The notes: generated by a model not told the origin, from the letters alone. Positions 7,851-16,471 are shown, numbered from the stretch's first letter. The stretch: DNA of 64,000 nucleotides from Mycobacterium intracellulare ATCC 13950 (GCF_000277125.1 NC_016946.1:2232001-2296000), one strand, 5' to 3'. Made by a program: numbers and translations.

Positions 7851-9514
7851 CGCAGGTCGTCCTCCTCGGCGCGCAGCGCCCAGGACGCGAAAGCCTCACC
7901 GCTGTCACGCTTTTCGAGGTACTTGCGGGTCACCCGGTCGATGTAGTCGCCCAGCTCGGCGCTGGTGACCTTGTGCTGGCGCAGTTTTCGGCCGAAGCCG
8001 CTCTGCTCACCCAGGCCGCCGCCCAGGTGCACCTGGAAGCCCTCGACCGAATTGCCGTCACCGTCGTCGATCCACTGGCCCTTGAACCCGATGTCGGCGA
8101 CCTGGATTCGGGCGCACGAGTTCGGGCAGCCGTTGAGGTGCACGCTGATCGGCGCGTCCAGCCGCGACTCGACGTCGGCCAGGCGCTGCTCGAGCTCGGG
8201 CACCAAAGTCTGGGTGCGGACCCGGGTTTCGGCGAACGACAGCTTGCAGTACTCAATCCCGGTGCACGCCATGGTGTTCTTGCGCCACGACGACGGCCGC
8301 GACGGCAACCCGAGCGCGTCCAGCCCCGCCACCAGTTCGTCGACCTTGTCGTCGGCGACGTCGAGGATGACCAGCTTTTGGAACGGGGTCCATCGCGCCC
8401 GGTCGGAGCCGGCCTTTTCCATCAGGTCGGCCACGGCCGACAGGGTGCTGCCCGACACGCGTCCGGCGATCGGCGCGACGCCAACGGCGTTGAGGCCGTT
8501 CTTGATTCGCTGCACGCCGACGTGGTCGATGGTGTGCTTGACGGGCGTGGGGGCCGGGCCGTCGATTAGCCGGCGGTTGAGGTATTCCTCTTCGAGGACT
8601 TCGCGGAATTTCTCGACGCCCCAGTCCTTGACCAAGAACTTCAACCGGGCCTTGGCGCGCAGCCGGCGGTAGCCGTAGTCGCGGAACAGCTGGGTGACGG
8701 CCTCCCAGACGTCGGGCACCTCGTTCAGCGGAACCCAGACGCCGAGCCGCTGGGCCAGCATCGGGTTGGTCGACAGGCCGCCGCCCACCCACAGGTCCAG
8801 GCCGGGGCCGTGTTCGGGGTGGTGGACGCCGACGAACGCGATGTCGTGCGTTTCGTGGGAGACGTCCTGCAGACCGGAGACCGCGGTCTTGTACTTGCGC
8901 GGCAGGTTGGCGTACTCGGGGTTGTTCAGCGAGCGGCGGACGATCTCGTCGATCGCGGCCGACGGGTCGAGCACCTCGTCGAGCGAGTCGCCGGCCAGCG
9001 GCGAACCGTGGATGCCGCGCGGGCAGTCGCCGCAGGCCTCGGTGGTCTGCAGCCCGACGGAGTCGAGGCGCCGCCAGATCTCGGGGACGTCCTCGATGCG
9101 GACCCAGTGCAGTTGGAGGTTTTCGCGGTCGCTGATGTCGGCGGTGTCGCGGGCGAATTCGGTCGAAATCTGGCCCAGCGTGCGCATCGTGTGCGCCGTC
9201 ATCGCCTTGCCGTCCGAGCGGACCCGCATCATGAAGTACTTGGCTTCGATCTTGTCGGTGTTCTCGTCGCCGGTCCAGCTGCCGTCGTAGCCCTGCTCGC
9301 GCTGGGTGTAGAGGCCCATCCAGCGGAACCGTCCGCGCAGGTCGGACTTGTCGATGCTGTCGAAGCCCTGCTTGGAGTAGACGTTGATGATGCGGTCGCG
9401 GACGTTCAGCGGACCGTCGTCGTTCTTGATCTTCTCGGTGTCGTTGAGGGGTTCGCGATCCCCCAGCGCCCACTGACCCTCGTTGCGGGTCTTGACGGGA
9501 CGTGCGGTGGTCAT
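7847..9514 (-). CDS. sirA: ferredoxin-dependent sulfite reductase SirA
   Basis: A 555-residue assimilatory sulfite reductase that reduces sulfite to sulfide with six ferredoxin electrons. The sirohaem/4Fe-4S ligands are visible near the C-terminus (CTGIEYC and NGCPNSCAR). Tyr69 and Cys161 (TTEACGDC), which form a covalent cross-link in the M. tuberculosis enzyme, are both conserved. The length matches that enzyme, and the C-terminus RAEEDDLR is intact, so the short overlap with the chelatase gene does not truncate it. The start has a GGAGCAA ribosome site. Its promoter region carries the 45-bp motif about 180 bases upstream. Confidence 0.95.
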   Translation of the reverse strand: MTTARPVKTRNEGQWALGDREPLNDTEKIKNDDGPLNVRDRIINVYSKQGFDSIDKSDLRGRFRWMGLYTQREQGYDGSWTGDENTDKIEAKYFMMRVRSDGKAMTAHTMRTLGQISTEFARDTADISDRENLQLHWVRIEDVPEIWRRLDSVGLQTTEACGDCPRGIHGSPLAGDSLDEVLDPSAAIDEIVRRSLNNPEYANLPRKYKTAVSGLQDVSHETHDIAFVGVHHPEHGPGLDLWVGGGLSTNPMLAQRLGVWVPLNEVPDVWEAVTQLFRDYGYRRLRAKARLKFLVKDWGVEKFREVLEEEYLNRRLIDGPAPTPVKHTIDHVGVQRIKNGLNAVGVAPIAGRVSGSTLSAVADLMEKAGSDRARWTPFQKLVILDVADDKVDELVAGLDALGLPSRPSSWRKNTMACTGIEYCKLSFAETRVRTQTLVPELEQRLADVESRLDAPISVHLNGCPNSCARIQVADIGFKGQWIDDGDGNSVEGFQVHLGGGLGEQSGFGRKLRQHKVTSAELGDYIDRVTRKYLEKRDSGEAFASWALRAEEDDLR

Positions 9515-9805
9515 ATGCGTTGCTCCTTCGCGAACTTCGTCGCGGCGGCTCAGATTGGCGGCGTGCGGCCGGAGGCGGGCTGCGGGCCTTCTCGGCTACC
9601 GGGCATTCGCGATGATGTTGGGTCTGTGGGCACCCGCAGGTTCGTCATTGGACCCACGGGGCGCGATTTCCATAGTGCACGAGTCGCGCCGGCGTCAGTA
9701 GAGGTCACATGTTGTGAGGGCACAACCTCGCGTTGTGTGCGCCGCTTCACGGCGTTGCGTTGACGGCCAGAGGGATTGGCCGGACTCACAGTAGTGTGGC
9801 CGCTT
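9515..9805. promoter_or_regulatory. divergent sirA/trxB promoter region
   Basis: 291 bases between the sirA start (minus strand) and the thioredoxin reductase start (plus strand). It contains the second copy of the 45-bp motif. Reading the sirA leader in all three frames gives only short frames such as MTNLRVPTDP... and a leader with no run of cysteine codons, so the polycysteine attenuator peptide known from other mycobacterial sulfur operons is not visible here. Confidence 0.5.
9693..9737. promoter_or_regulatory. 45-bp composite motif in sirA/trxB promoter (copy 2)
   Basis: Same structure and spacing as the copy at 6015-6059: CGTnAGTAGAGGT, N5, GTTGTG, N4, CACAA, N6, GTTGTG. The core TTGTG-N4-CACAA is at 9712-9725. 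It is 69 bases before the trxB ATG and about 180 bases before the sirA ATG, so it could control either or both. Likely a binding site of the LysR protein encoded at 6090 (inference). Confidence 0.65.
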
Positions 9806-10798
9806 ATGAGCTCCTCCGACATCCATGACGTGATCATTATTGGTTCGGGTCCTGCTGGGTATACCGCGGCGTTGTATGCGGCGCGGGCGCAGTTGGCGCC
9901 GGTGGTGTTTGAGGGGACGTCGTTTGGTGGGGCGTTGATGACGACGACCGAGGTGGAGAACTACCCGGGTTTTCGCGACGGGATCATGGGTCCGGAGTTG
10001 ATGGATCAGATGCGTGAGCAGGCGTTGCGGTTTGGTGCTGATCTGCGGATGGAAGACGTCGAATCGGTGTCGCTGGAGGGTGCGGTGAAGTCGGTGACCA
10101 CCAGCGAGGGGGACACCGTGCGCGGACGGGCGGTGATTTTGGCGATGGGTGCGGCGGCCCGGTATTTGGGGGTGCCCGGGGAGCAGGAGTTGCTGGGGCG
10201 TGGGGTGAGCTCGTGTGCGACCTGTGATGGGTTCTTTTTCAAGGATCAAGACATCGCGGTGATCGGTGGTGGGGATTCGGCGATGGAGGAGGCCACGTTT
10301 TTGACCCGGTTTGCCCGCAGTGTGACGTTGGTGCATCGCCGTGAGGAGTTCCGGGCGTCGCGGATCATGTTGGAGCGGGCCCGGGCCAACGACAAGATCA
10401 CCTTCCTGACCAATAAGGCGGTTGAGGCGGTCGAGGGTGCCGAGACGGTGACGGGGTTGCGGTTGCGTGACACGGTGAGCGGTGCGGAGTCGACGTTGGC
10501 GGTGAGCGGGGTGTTCGTGGCGATCGGGCATGACCCGCGTTCGGAGTTGGTGCGCGAGGTGCTCGAGACCGACGCGGACGGGTATGTGTTGGTGCGTGGC
10601 CGCACCACCAGTACCTCGATCGAGGGGGTGTTCGCCGCCGGGGATCTGGTGGATCGCACCTACCGCCAAGCCGTGACCGCCGCCGGCAGCGGCTGTTCGG
10701 CCGCCATCGACGCCGAACGCTGGCTCGCCGACCACGAGGAAACCGACGTGGACGCGTCCGTGACGCCGGCTATCGGTCGAGAACCGTTGCGTAACTGA
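9806..10798 (+). CDS. thioredoxin reductase (TrxB2-like)
   Basis: A 330-residue FAD/NADPH thioredoxin reductase that regenerates thioredoxin. FAD-binding [16 protein letters not shown] is at residues about 13-28, the redox-active CATC in [10 protein letters not shown], the NADPH-binding [10 protein letters not shown], and the second FAD motif [10 protein letters not shown] near the end. The body closely matches mycobacterial TrxB2, but there is no trxC thioredoxin gene beside it, unlike the oriC-proximal trxB2-trxC pair, so this may be a second copy. Codon third positions are G/T-rich over the first 800 bases and switch to C-rich in the last 180. It ends 3 bases before the convergent P450. 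Confidence 0.92.
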   Translation: MSSSDIHDVIIIGSGPAGYTAALYAARAQLAPVVFEGTSFGGALMTTTEVENYPGFRDGIMGPELMDQMREQALRFGADLRMEDVESVSLEGAVKSVTTSEGDTVRGRAVILAMGAAARYLGVPGEQELLGRGVSSCATCDGFFFKDQDIAVIGGGDSAMEEATFLTRFARSVTLVHRREEFRASRIMLERARANDKITFLTNKAVEAVEGAETVTGLRLRDTVSGAESTLAVSGVFVAIGHDPRSELVREVLETDADGYVLVRGRTTSTSIEGVFAAGDLVDRTYRQAVTAAGSGCSAAIDAERWLADHEETDVDASVTPAIGREPLRN

Positions 10799-10801
10799 GG
10801 T

Positions 10802-12112
10802 TTAGACGGGAAGTTTGGCGGAAGTCGTTCTGCGACCGCCGAGTTGGGCCGGCAGCCTGGTGTATCCGTGCAAGTTGATCAGCCTTCGCGGTTGTGGGGG
10901 AGCCGTCAGGCGCAGATCGGGAAAACTCTCGAATAGTGCGCGCAGGGCGGTCGTTCCCTCGATGCGGGCCAGGGCGGCACCGAGGCAGGCGTGGATGCCG
11001 GACGCGAACGCGAGGTGGTCGCGCGCGTTGGCCCGGGTGATATCGAAAGTCGTTGGATCGATGAACACCTTCGGGTCGCGGTTGGCGCCGCCGAGGAACA
11101 GTCCGACCATGTCGCCCGACGCGATGTGGGCCCCGGCGATTTCGACGTCGCAGTTCGGGGTGCGCGCGGTCATCTGAACCGGACTGGCGAACCGCAGGAT
11201 CTCCTCGACCGCGGAGGGCCAAAGGTCCGGATTGTCGTGCAGCAGCGCCAACTGCTCGGGGTGCTGCAGCAACAGCACGATGCCGTTGCCGATCAGGTTC
11301 ACCGTCGTCTCGAAGCCCGCGCCGACGATCAGCGCGGCGTTGGCGGTGAGTTCGCGATCGGTCAGCGAGCCGTCGGCGGCCATGCGGCCGAACGGATTGT
11401 CGCTCTTCTGGCCGGCGCGCAGTCTGTGGAGGTGCTCGAGCAGGTAATCGTCGGCGCCGCGCAGCCCGTCGATGGCGTCGCGGTAGGTCTTCCAGTCGAT
11501 CCCGATATCCAGCAACGGGGAACCGCTGCGGCCCCACCCCAGCATGCGCGGATACGAATCAGGCGGCAGGTCAAGGATTTCGGCGATAATAGCGACCGGC
11601 AGTTGCATCGCGAAGTCGGCGATCAAATCGGGCGGCGGTGTGGCGGCGATGCGCTCGATCAACTCCATCGTCACTTCGGCGACCCGGGTGTCCAGTGAGT
11701 CGATCGCGCGCGGGGTGAAGCTTTGTGCCACCAGTTGCCGGTAGCGGGTGTGATCGGGCGGATTCACGATCACCATCGCGGGTGGTTCGACCGGGTTGGC
11801 CACGCCGGGGTCGGTTTTGGCGATGAGCGCCTTCAGCGGGCGGGGCAATTCCATCTCGCTGGGCGCGGTGACACCAAAGCGCTTGTCCCGCAGAATTTGT
11901 CGACACACGGCATGGTCGACACTGGCCCACACGTACGGGGAGCGCACCACGGGTCCGCGCGCCCGGATCTGCTCCATCAGGGCATAGCGGTCATCGGCCG
12001 TTCCGCTGCGCAGCAGCCGCGCCAGGGGGTCGCCGCGGCGGGCCTGAACGGCGAAGTACGCCCGCGGCACGCCGTGCATGGCCGCCCACCGGGCCCTGAG
12101 TCCGACACGCAT
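10802..12112 (-). CDS. cytochrome P450 (CYP140-like)
   Basis: A 436-residue soluble bacterial P450. The I-helix oxygen-binding region is IVGAGFETTVNL, the K-helix ExxR is EEILR, and the haem thiolate loop is FASGIHACLGAALAR. The N-terminus (WAAMHGVPRAYF...RRGDPLARL) and the run GFETTVNLIGNGI resemble M. tuberculosis CYP140A1 (Rv1880c); assignment to that family is tentative. Electrons would come from a ferredoxin such as the one at 5539-5865. It is divergent from the TetR gene at 12233 and probably controlled by it. Substrate unknown. Confidence 0.88.
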   Translation of the reverse strand: MRVGLRARWAAMHGVPRAYFAVQARRGDPLARLLRSGTADDRYALMEQIRARGPVVRSPYVWASVDHAVCRQILRDKRFGVTAPSEMELPRPLKALIAKTDPGVANPVEPPAMVIVNPPDHTRYRQLVAQSFTPRAIDSLDTRVAEVTMELIERIAATPPPDLIADFAMQLPVAIIAEILDLPPDSYPRMLGWGRSGSPLLDIGIDWKTYRDAIDGLRGADDYLLEHLHRLRAGQKSDNPFGRMAADGSLTDRELTANAALIVGAGFETTVNLIGNGIVLLLQHPEQLALLHDNPDLWPSAVEEILRFASPVQMTARTPNCDVEIAGAHIASGDMVGLFLGGANRDPKVFIDPTTFDITRANARDHLAFASGIHACLGAALARIEGTTALRALFESFPDLRLTAPPQPRRLINLHGYTRLPAQLGGRRTTSAKLPV

Positions 12113-12160
12113 ACGGATCCCTCCCGGAACCTCAACTCCGCTTGCACCCTGCGATACAAT

Positions 12161-12177
12161 GAGACCCTAAATGTCTC
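12161..12177. promoter_or_regulatory. inverted repeat GAGAC-N7-GTCTC in P450/TetR intergenic region
   Basis: GAGAC (12161-12165) and GTCTC (12173-12177) flank CCTAAAT in the 120-base gap between the divergent P450 and TetR genes. It is the only clear dyad there and is a plausible TetR operator that controls both. Confidence 0.45.
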
Positions 12178-12232
12178 GCCTGTTCCGATCGCTACGATAC
12201 GACGACCGCGACGAGCGGGCAAGGAGGGATGC

Positions 12233-12898
12233 GTGACCTCGACGCGAACGGCGGAGTTCGTGCGGCGACTCACCGAGCCCGATCCCGTCGTGCTTGCGCA
12301 GGTCGACAACCCCGACGAGATCACCGCCCGCATCCTGGCCGCCACCGCCGAACAGGCCGAGCTGGTGGGGATGCGCCGGACCACCATGGAAGATGTCGCG
12401 CGGCGCAGCGGCGTCGGGCGCGCCACCCTGTATCGGCGGTTCCCGACCAAGGCGGCGCTCGTCGATGCCGTCGTGCTGGCCGAGGCGCGCCGCTTCCTCG
12501 AGGGCGACGCGCAGGCCTGGGCGCGTGGCACGACACTCGAAGAGCGCATGGTCTACAGCACGCTGTTCTCGGTGACGTTCATGCGCGAACACGCCTTGCT
12601 CAAGAAGCTGCTCCGCACCGAGCCCGAAACGATTCTGCCCAGCCTGACCATCGACGCGGGCGCCATTCTCGACTTCGCCACCGCGCACGCCATGGGGCTG
12701 CTGCGCGCCGCGCTCTACGGCACGTCGAAAACCACGGCGGCTCAGGAGCGCCACCTGCGCACCGTCGCCGAACTGCACACCCGGCTGACGCTGTCATTCA
12801 TCGTCACCCCGCACACCGGCATCAACCTGGCCACCATCGACGACACCCGCACCTACGTGCGCAACTACCTGATGCCGATGGTCACCGGGCCGAGCTAG
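12233..12898 (+). CDS. TetR-family transcriptional regulator
   Basis: A 221-residue regulator with HTH at about residues 30-65 (TARILAATAEQAELVGMRR ... EDVARRSGVGRATLYRRFPTKAALV). The GTG at 12233 is chosen because AAGGAGG lies five bases upstream (12221-12227). It is divergent from the CYP140-like gene, a common arrangement for a local repressor. Effector unknown. Confidence 0.88.
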   Translation: MTSTRTAEFVRRLTEPDPVVLAQVDNPDEITARILAATAEQAELVGMRRTTMEDVARRSGVGRATLYRRFPTKAALVDAVVLAEARRFLEGDAQAWARGTTLEERMVYSTLFSVTFMREHALLKKLLRTEPETILPSLTIDAGAILDFATAHAMGLLRAALYGTSKTTAAQERHLRTVAELHTRLTLSFIVTPHTGINLATIDDTRTYVRNYLMPMVTGPS

Positions 12899-12963
12899 TC
12901 GGCTGTCGGTGGCCTGGGGAGTCACATGGCCACTTTCGTCTCTCCGAGAGACGGCATATCTTT

Positions 12964-13023
12964 TGCCCACCTCCGAGCGACAAACGCGATGCGCGGCAGT
13001 GTGTTGTCGCTCGGAGGTGGGCA
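12964..13023. terminator. 20-bp perfect inverted repeat between convergent TetR genes
   Basis: TGCCCACCTCCGAGCGACAA (12964-12983) is repeated inverted at 13004-13023 with a 20-base loop. The stem is strong enough to terminate transcription of the TetR genes ending at 12898 (plus) and 13158 (minus). A role as a repeat-element remnant cannot be excluded. Confidence 0.6.
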
Positions 13024-13050
13024 CTTCGTATGGGCGTCCGGACCGCGGTG

Positions 13051-13119
13051 GCACCGGAATACCGCCCGGCGTCGCACCGGAATACCGCCCGGCGTCGCAC
13101 CGGAATACCGCCCCGCGTC
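13051..13119. repeat. three tandem copies of a 23-bp repeat
   Basis: Units at 13051-13073, 13074-13096 and 13097-13119, each beginning GCACCGGAATACCGCCC. The first two are identical and the third differs at one base. No gene crosses the array with support, so it looks like a minisatellite (VNTR/MIRU-type) locus. Confidence 0.85.
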
Positions 13120-13157
13120 GGCCCCGGATCACCGGCCCCCGACGCCCCGAGCGCCGT

Positions 13158-13742
13158 CTAACCCCGCGGCGTGAGATGGGCGGTGACGATCGGGGTGACC
13201 CGCGCGATGAGTTCGTCCACCGGAGCGGACGCGATCGGTTCGACCTGCAGGACGTGGCGCAAGTAGGCGATGCCCAGGAGTTGGCCCATGGCCAGATCGA
13301 CACGCAGTTGCGCATCCGATCCCGTCAGCAGTTTGGCCATCTGCGGATACAGCTGGCCCTGAATGAACTGACGCACCAGGGCGGCCGACTCGTCGTGGGT
13401 CGCGGCGCCCCGCAGGATCCCCAGTAGGGAAGCGCGCGAGTCCGGCTGCTCCCATGCTTCGAAGAACACCCGCGTCAGGCGCGCGCCGATTTCCTCGCGA
13501 TCGCCGCCGGCGATGCGCGCGTTGACCTCGGCCGGGTCGAACGGCCACCCCATAGTGGACCGGAACAGCTCGGCCTTGCTGCCGAAATAGTGCCGGATCA
13601 GCGCCGGGTCGACGCCGGCGCCGGCGGCGATATCGCGGACCGAGGTCTTGTCGTATCCCGACTCGGCGAACAGCCGTCGAGCGGTCGCCACGATGTCGTT
13701 CCGGGTGTCGGGGTTGCCCGGGCGTCGTCCAATGGGGGGCAC
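13158..13742 (-). CDS. TetR-family transcriptional regulator
   Basis: A 194-residue regulator. HTH is at residues about 12-55 (RNDIVATARRLFAESGYDKTSVRDIAAGAGVDPALIRHYFGSKAELF); the C-terminal domain begins with the W-F-D pattern often seen in the TetR_C_17-type group. It is divergent from the FDOR-type gene at 13828, with about 85 bases between them, and may control it. Confidence 0.88.
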   Translation of the reverse strand: MPPIGRRPGNPDTRNDIVATARRLFAESGYDKTSVRDIAAGAGVDPALIRHYFGSKAELFRSTMGWPFDPAEVNARIAGGDREEIGARLTRVFFEAWEQPDSRASLLGILRGAATHDESAALVRQFIQGQLYPQMAKLLTGSDAQLRVDLAMGQLLGIAYLRHVLQVEPIASAPVDELIARVTPIVTAHLTPRG

Positions 13743-13827
13743 AATCCAGAAATTCTACAGCCGTTGACTTCCGGATGCTGCAGCGTTAGCCTGGATCCAT
13801 AAATTCCCCAAGTGAGGAGTTAAGGAG

Positions 13828-14229
13828 ATGCCAGCACCGCGATGGGTTGCCCGGGCCAACAAGATCGGCCTCAATCGGTTCACCAAGTACATCGCCCCGT
13901 GGGCGCCGGGATGGGCAATCGTCGTCCATCGCGGACGTAAATCGGGGCGCACCTTCCGCACCCCGCTGTGGGCTTTCCGCCGCCGCAACGGATTTGTGAT
14001 CGCGCTGACTTACGGTCCCGAAACCGATTGGGTGCGCAACGTTCTCGCCGCGGGGGGCTGCGAACTGCAGACCCGGCGCCGGCGGTATCAGCTCGGCGCC
14101 CCGGTCGTGTTCCGCGACGAGGACGCGACCGACATGCCGGCGTTCATCCGGTTCATGCTGCGCAAGGTGATCAAGGCGCCGGAGTTCCTCCGCCTCGACA
14201 TCGTGAGCCAATTAGCAACGGCGCGTTGA
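13828..14229 (+). CDS. F420/flavin-dependent nitroreductase-fold protein (FDOR family)
   Basis: A 133-residue protein of the mycobacterial deazaflavin-dependent (Ddn/FDOR) group: hydrophobic N-terminus (NRFTKYIAPWAPGWAIVVHRGRKSGR), the conserved GRKSGRTFRTPL turn, and ETDWVRNVLAAGGCELQTR near the middle. These split-barrel proteins bind F420 or flavin and reduce varied substrates; the substrate here is unknown. A GAGGAG ribosome site lies eight bases upstream. The start of the CMD-like gene follows closely at 14232, suggesting an operon. Confidence 0.78.
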   Translation: MPAPRWVARANKIGLNRFTKYIAPWAPGWAIVVHRGRKSGRTFRTPLWAFRRRNGFVIALTYGPETDWVRNVLAAGGCELQTRRRRYQLGAPVVFRDEDATDMPAFIRFMLRKVIKAPEFLRLDIVSQLATAR

Positions 14230-14231
14230 CG

Positions 14232-14885
14232 ATGGACCTGCCGAGCAGCCCGCTGGGGGAGCTGGATCCGCAATTCGAGAAGCTCGGACTCGAGGTGGCC
14301 GCGTTCACGTTCGGGCTGCCGGGGACGAGCGTTCGCGAAAAGCTGCTGCAGACCGTGACGCTCGACATCTGCCGCGCCCATCTGGGACTGGCCTTCCGGA
14401 TGCACGTCACGGCGGCCACGATGCACGGTGTTACCTACGCCGAATTGTTGGCCGCGATCCGGTTCGTCGCCCCGTACTCGGGTTATCCCGCGGCGGCGGA
14501 CGCGCTGGCCCGTCTCACCGAGATCGCGGCCGAGATCGGATTGGACACAAGCGATCTCGGCGAACAGCCGGAGCCCGGCGCGGTGAACGACGCCGCGGGG
14601 CGCCTCGATATCGCCGACGAATGGACCGCCGAATTCGTCGACTGGCAGCTGTCCCGGGCGTGGTCGGAGGACCTGTTGAGCGGGCGCGAGCGCGTCATCA
14701 TGGCGCTGACCTCCGATGTCGGCCAGCAGGATATCGACGAGTCGATGCGCCGCCACGTCGAACTCGCGCTCGACGCCGGTCTCAGCGCCGACGACGTCCG
14801 TGACGTGATTCGCTTCTGCGCCGAGTACGGCATCGGGCGCGCCGCGGCCGCCCTGCGGGCGCTTGACGACGTGCTAGTCGGCTAG
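14232..14885 (+). CDS. carboxymuconolactone decarboxylase-like protein
   Basis: A 217-residue protein with an AhpD/CMD-like helical region (LLQTVTLDICRAHLGLAFRMHVTAATMHGVTYAELLAAI) and a second, more divergent repeat (LLSGRERVIMALTSDVGQQ). The CXXC thiol pair of AhpD is not present, so a peroxidase role is unlikely. It starts two bases after the FDOR-type gene and is presumably cotranscribed and translationally coupled. Precise function unknown. Confidence 0.75.
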   Translation: MDLPSSPLGELDPQFEKLGLEVAAFTFGLPGTSVREKLLQTVTLDICRAHLGLAFRMHVTAATMHGVTYAELLAAIRFVAPYSGYPAAADALARLTEIAAEIGLDTSDLGEQPEPGAVNDAAGRLDIADEWTAEFVDWQLSRAWSEDLLSGRERVIMALTSDVGQQDIDESMRRHVELALDAGLSADDVRDVIRFCAEYGIGRAAAALRALDDVLVG

Positions 14886-14898
14886 GGCGTCTGGCGGA

Positions 14899-16284
14899 TT
14901 ACGCGTCGCCCGAAGCGAACACGACGTCGGGGTTGAGGATCCCGGCCGGGTCGAAGCCGGCCTTGATGCGGCGCATCAGGTCCACCTTCACGGGATCCTC
15001 GAGTTCGACGAAATACGGGGCCTTGGCGCGGCCGAGTCCGTGCTCGCCGGAGATCGCTCCACCCAATTCCATTGCCAGCGCGAAGATGTCGGTCAACAGC
15101 TTCTTCCGCGTCGCGGGGTCCGGGCAGAAGATGGCCAGGTGCACGTTGCCGTCGCCGGCGTGCCCGCAGCCCGCCGCGGCGCCGCCGGCCCCCGTCGCCA
15201 ATTCGCGCGCGGCGGACAGGAACTTCGGCATCGCGCCGCGCGGCACGACGGCGTCGATGAGGTCGTCGGCGTTGAGCGCCTTGAGCGTCCAAAACGCCTT
15301 CTCGCGGGCCTCGATCAGCTTGCGCGCCGCGCCGCCGTCGAGCACATAGGCGTCGACGGCACCCAGCTCGGCGAGCAGCTCACCTGTCGTCTCGACATCC
15401 TCGTCCAGCCGATCCACGGTCCGGTTCTCAAGCGCCACAACGAGATAGGCCTGGCAGCTGTCGCGGACGTCGTCGGGAACACCGAGCTCCAGGTTCTGGG
15501 TATGGACCAGCGCGGCCATCGTCACGTTGTCGATGTATTCCAGGATGTAGGGCGCCAGGCCGCTGGCGAGGATCTTCGGCACCGCCTGCATGACCTGGTC
15601 GAAGTCGGCGAACGGCGCGAGCACGGTGGCGCTGTGGTCCAGGCGCGGATGCAGCTTGACGATCACCTCGGTGGCCAGCGCCAGGGTGCCCTCGGAGCCG
15701 ACGATGAGCTGGGTCAGGTCGTAGCCGGTGGAGACCTTGGCGATCTTGCCGCCGGTGCGGATGATCTCCCCGGTGGGCAGCGCCGCCTGCAAGCCGAGCA
15801 CGTTGTGGCGGGCGATGCCGTACTTGACCGCGCGCATGCCGCCGGCGTTGGTGCCGACGTTGCCGCCGACGCTGGAGGACAGCTCGCCGGGGTGGACCAT
15901 GTACCGCAGCCCCGTGCCGGCGGTCGCGGCGTCCAGTGCGGTGAGCGTCACGCCGGGCTGGACGACGGCGACCTGGTTGGTGACGTCGACCTCGAGCACG
16001 GCGTTCATGCGCTCGAACGAGATCAGCAGGCCGTCGGCGCGGGGGATCGCCGCGCCCGACAGGCCGGTTCCCGAGCCGCGGGCCGTCACCGGCACGTGGT
16101 TTTCCGTGGCGGCCTTGAGCAGTTGTGCCACCTCGTCGGCGGTCGCGGGCTTGGCCAGGTACGCGGGTCGTTGCGGGCGCTTGGTCAGCACCTCGTCGTG
16201 TGCGTAGTCGTCGGAGATGGCGTCGCCCGTTAGGATGTGGTGCGCGCCGACGATCGTCGCGAACCGCGTTGTCATGTCGGTCAT
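14899..16284 (-). CDS. FAD-linked D-2-hydroxyacid dehydrogenase (GlcD/Rv2280-like)
   Basis: A 461-residue flavoprotein of the VAO/GlcD family (D-lactate or glycolate dehydrogenase type). The FAD-binding PCMH domain occupies residues about 35-210 (PVTARGSGTGLSGAAIP, then GGNVGTNAGGMRAVKYG). The C-terminal FAD-oxidase domain has CGHAGDGNVHLAIFC, the metal-ligand His region, and the closing GEHGLGRAKAPYF and FDPAGILNPD. The ATG at 16284 (MTDMTTRF) has a GGTGGG ribosome site; the frame extends upstream to 16350. Natural substrate is inferred, not shown. Confidence 0.88.
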   Translation of the reverse strand: MTDMTTRFATIVGAHHILTGDAISDDYAHDEVLTKRPQRPAYLAKPATADEVAQLLKAATENHVPVTARGSGTGLSGAAIPRADGLLISFERMNAVLEVDVTNQVAVVQPGVTLTALDAATAGTGLRYMVHPGELSSSVGGNVGTNAGGMRAVKYGIARHNVLGLQAALPTGEIIRTGGKIAKVSTGYDLTQLIVGSEGTLALATEVIVKLHPRLDHSATVLAPFADFDQVMQAVPKILASGLAPYILEYIDNVTMAALVHTQNLELGVPDDVRDSCQAYLVVALENRTVDRLDEDVETTGELLAELGAVDAYVLDGGAARKLIEAREKAFWTLKALNADDLIDAVVPRGAMPKFLSAARELATGAGGAAAGCGHAGDGNVHLAIFCPDPATRKKLLTDIFALAMELGGAISGEHGLGRAKAPYFVELEDPVKVDLMRRIKAGFDPAGILNPDVVFASGDA

Positions 16285-16471
16285 CGAAGGCCCACCTTCT
16301 CCCGTCGGACAGCCACTCACTGTATCGGGGTGTGGGGGACGGCGGCGCACCGTAGTTGCGGGCGGCGCTGCTGTGCGGTTGCGACACGCGTGAGCCTGCG
16401 CACGTTATGTCGACGCCCGATTCGGGAACACGCGGGCTGGACTGTCTTCGACGTTGCGAAAGGATTGCACA

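Noticed and set aside
9515..9805. A polycysteine attenuator peptide in the sirA leader
   Set aside because: All frames were read and none has a run of Cys codons; only short frames without such runs are present.
13051..13119. Repeated units that could suggest a CRISPR array
   Set aside because: Units are directly adjacent with no spacers, so it is a simple tandem repeat.
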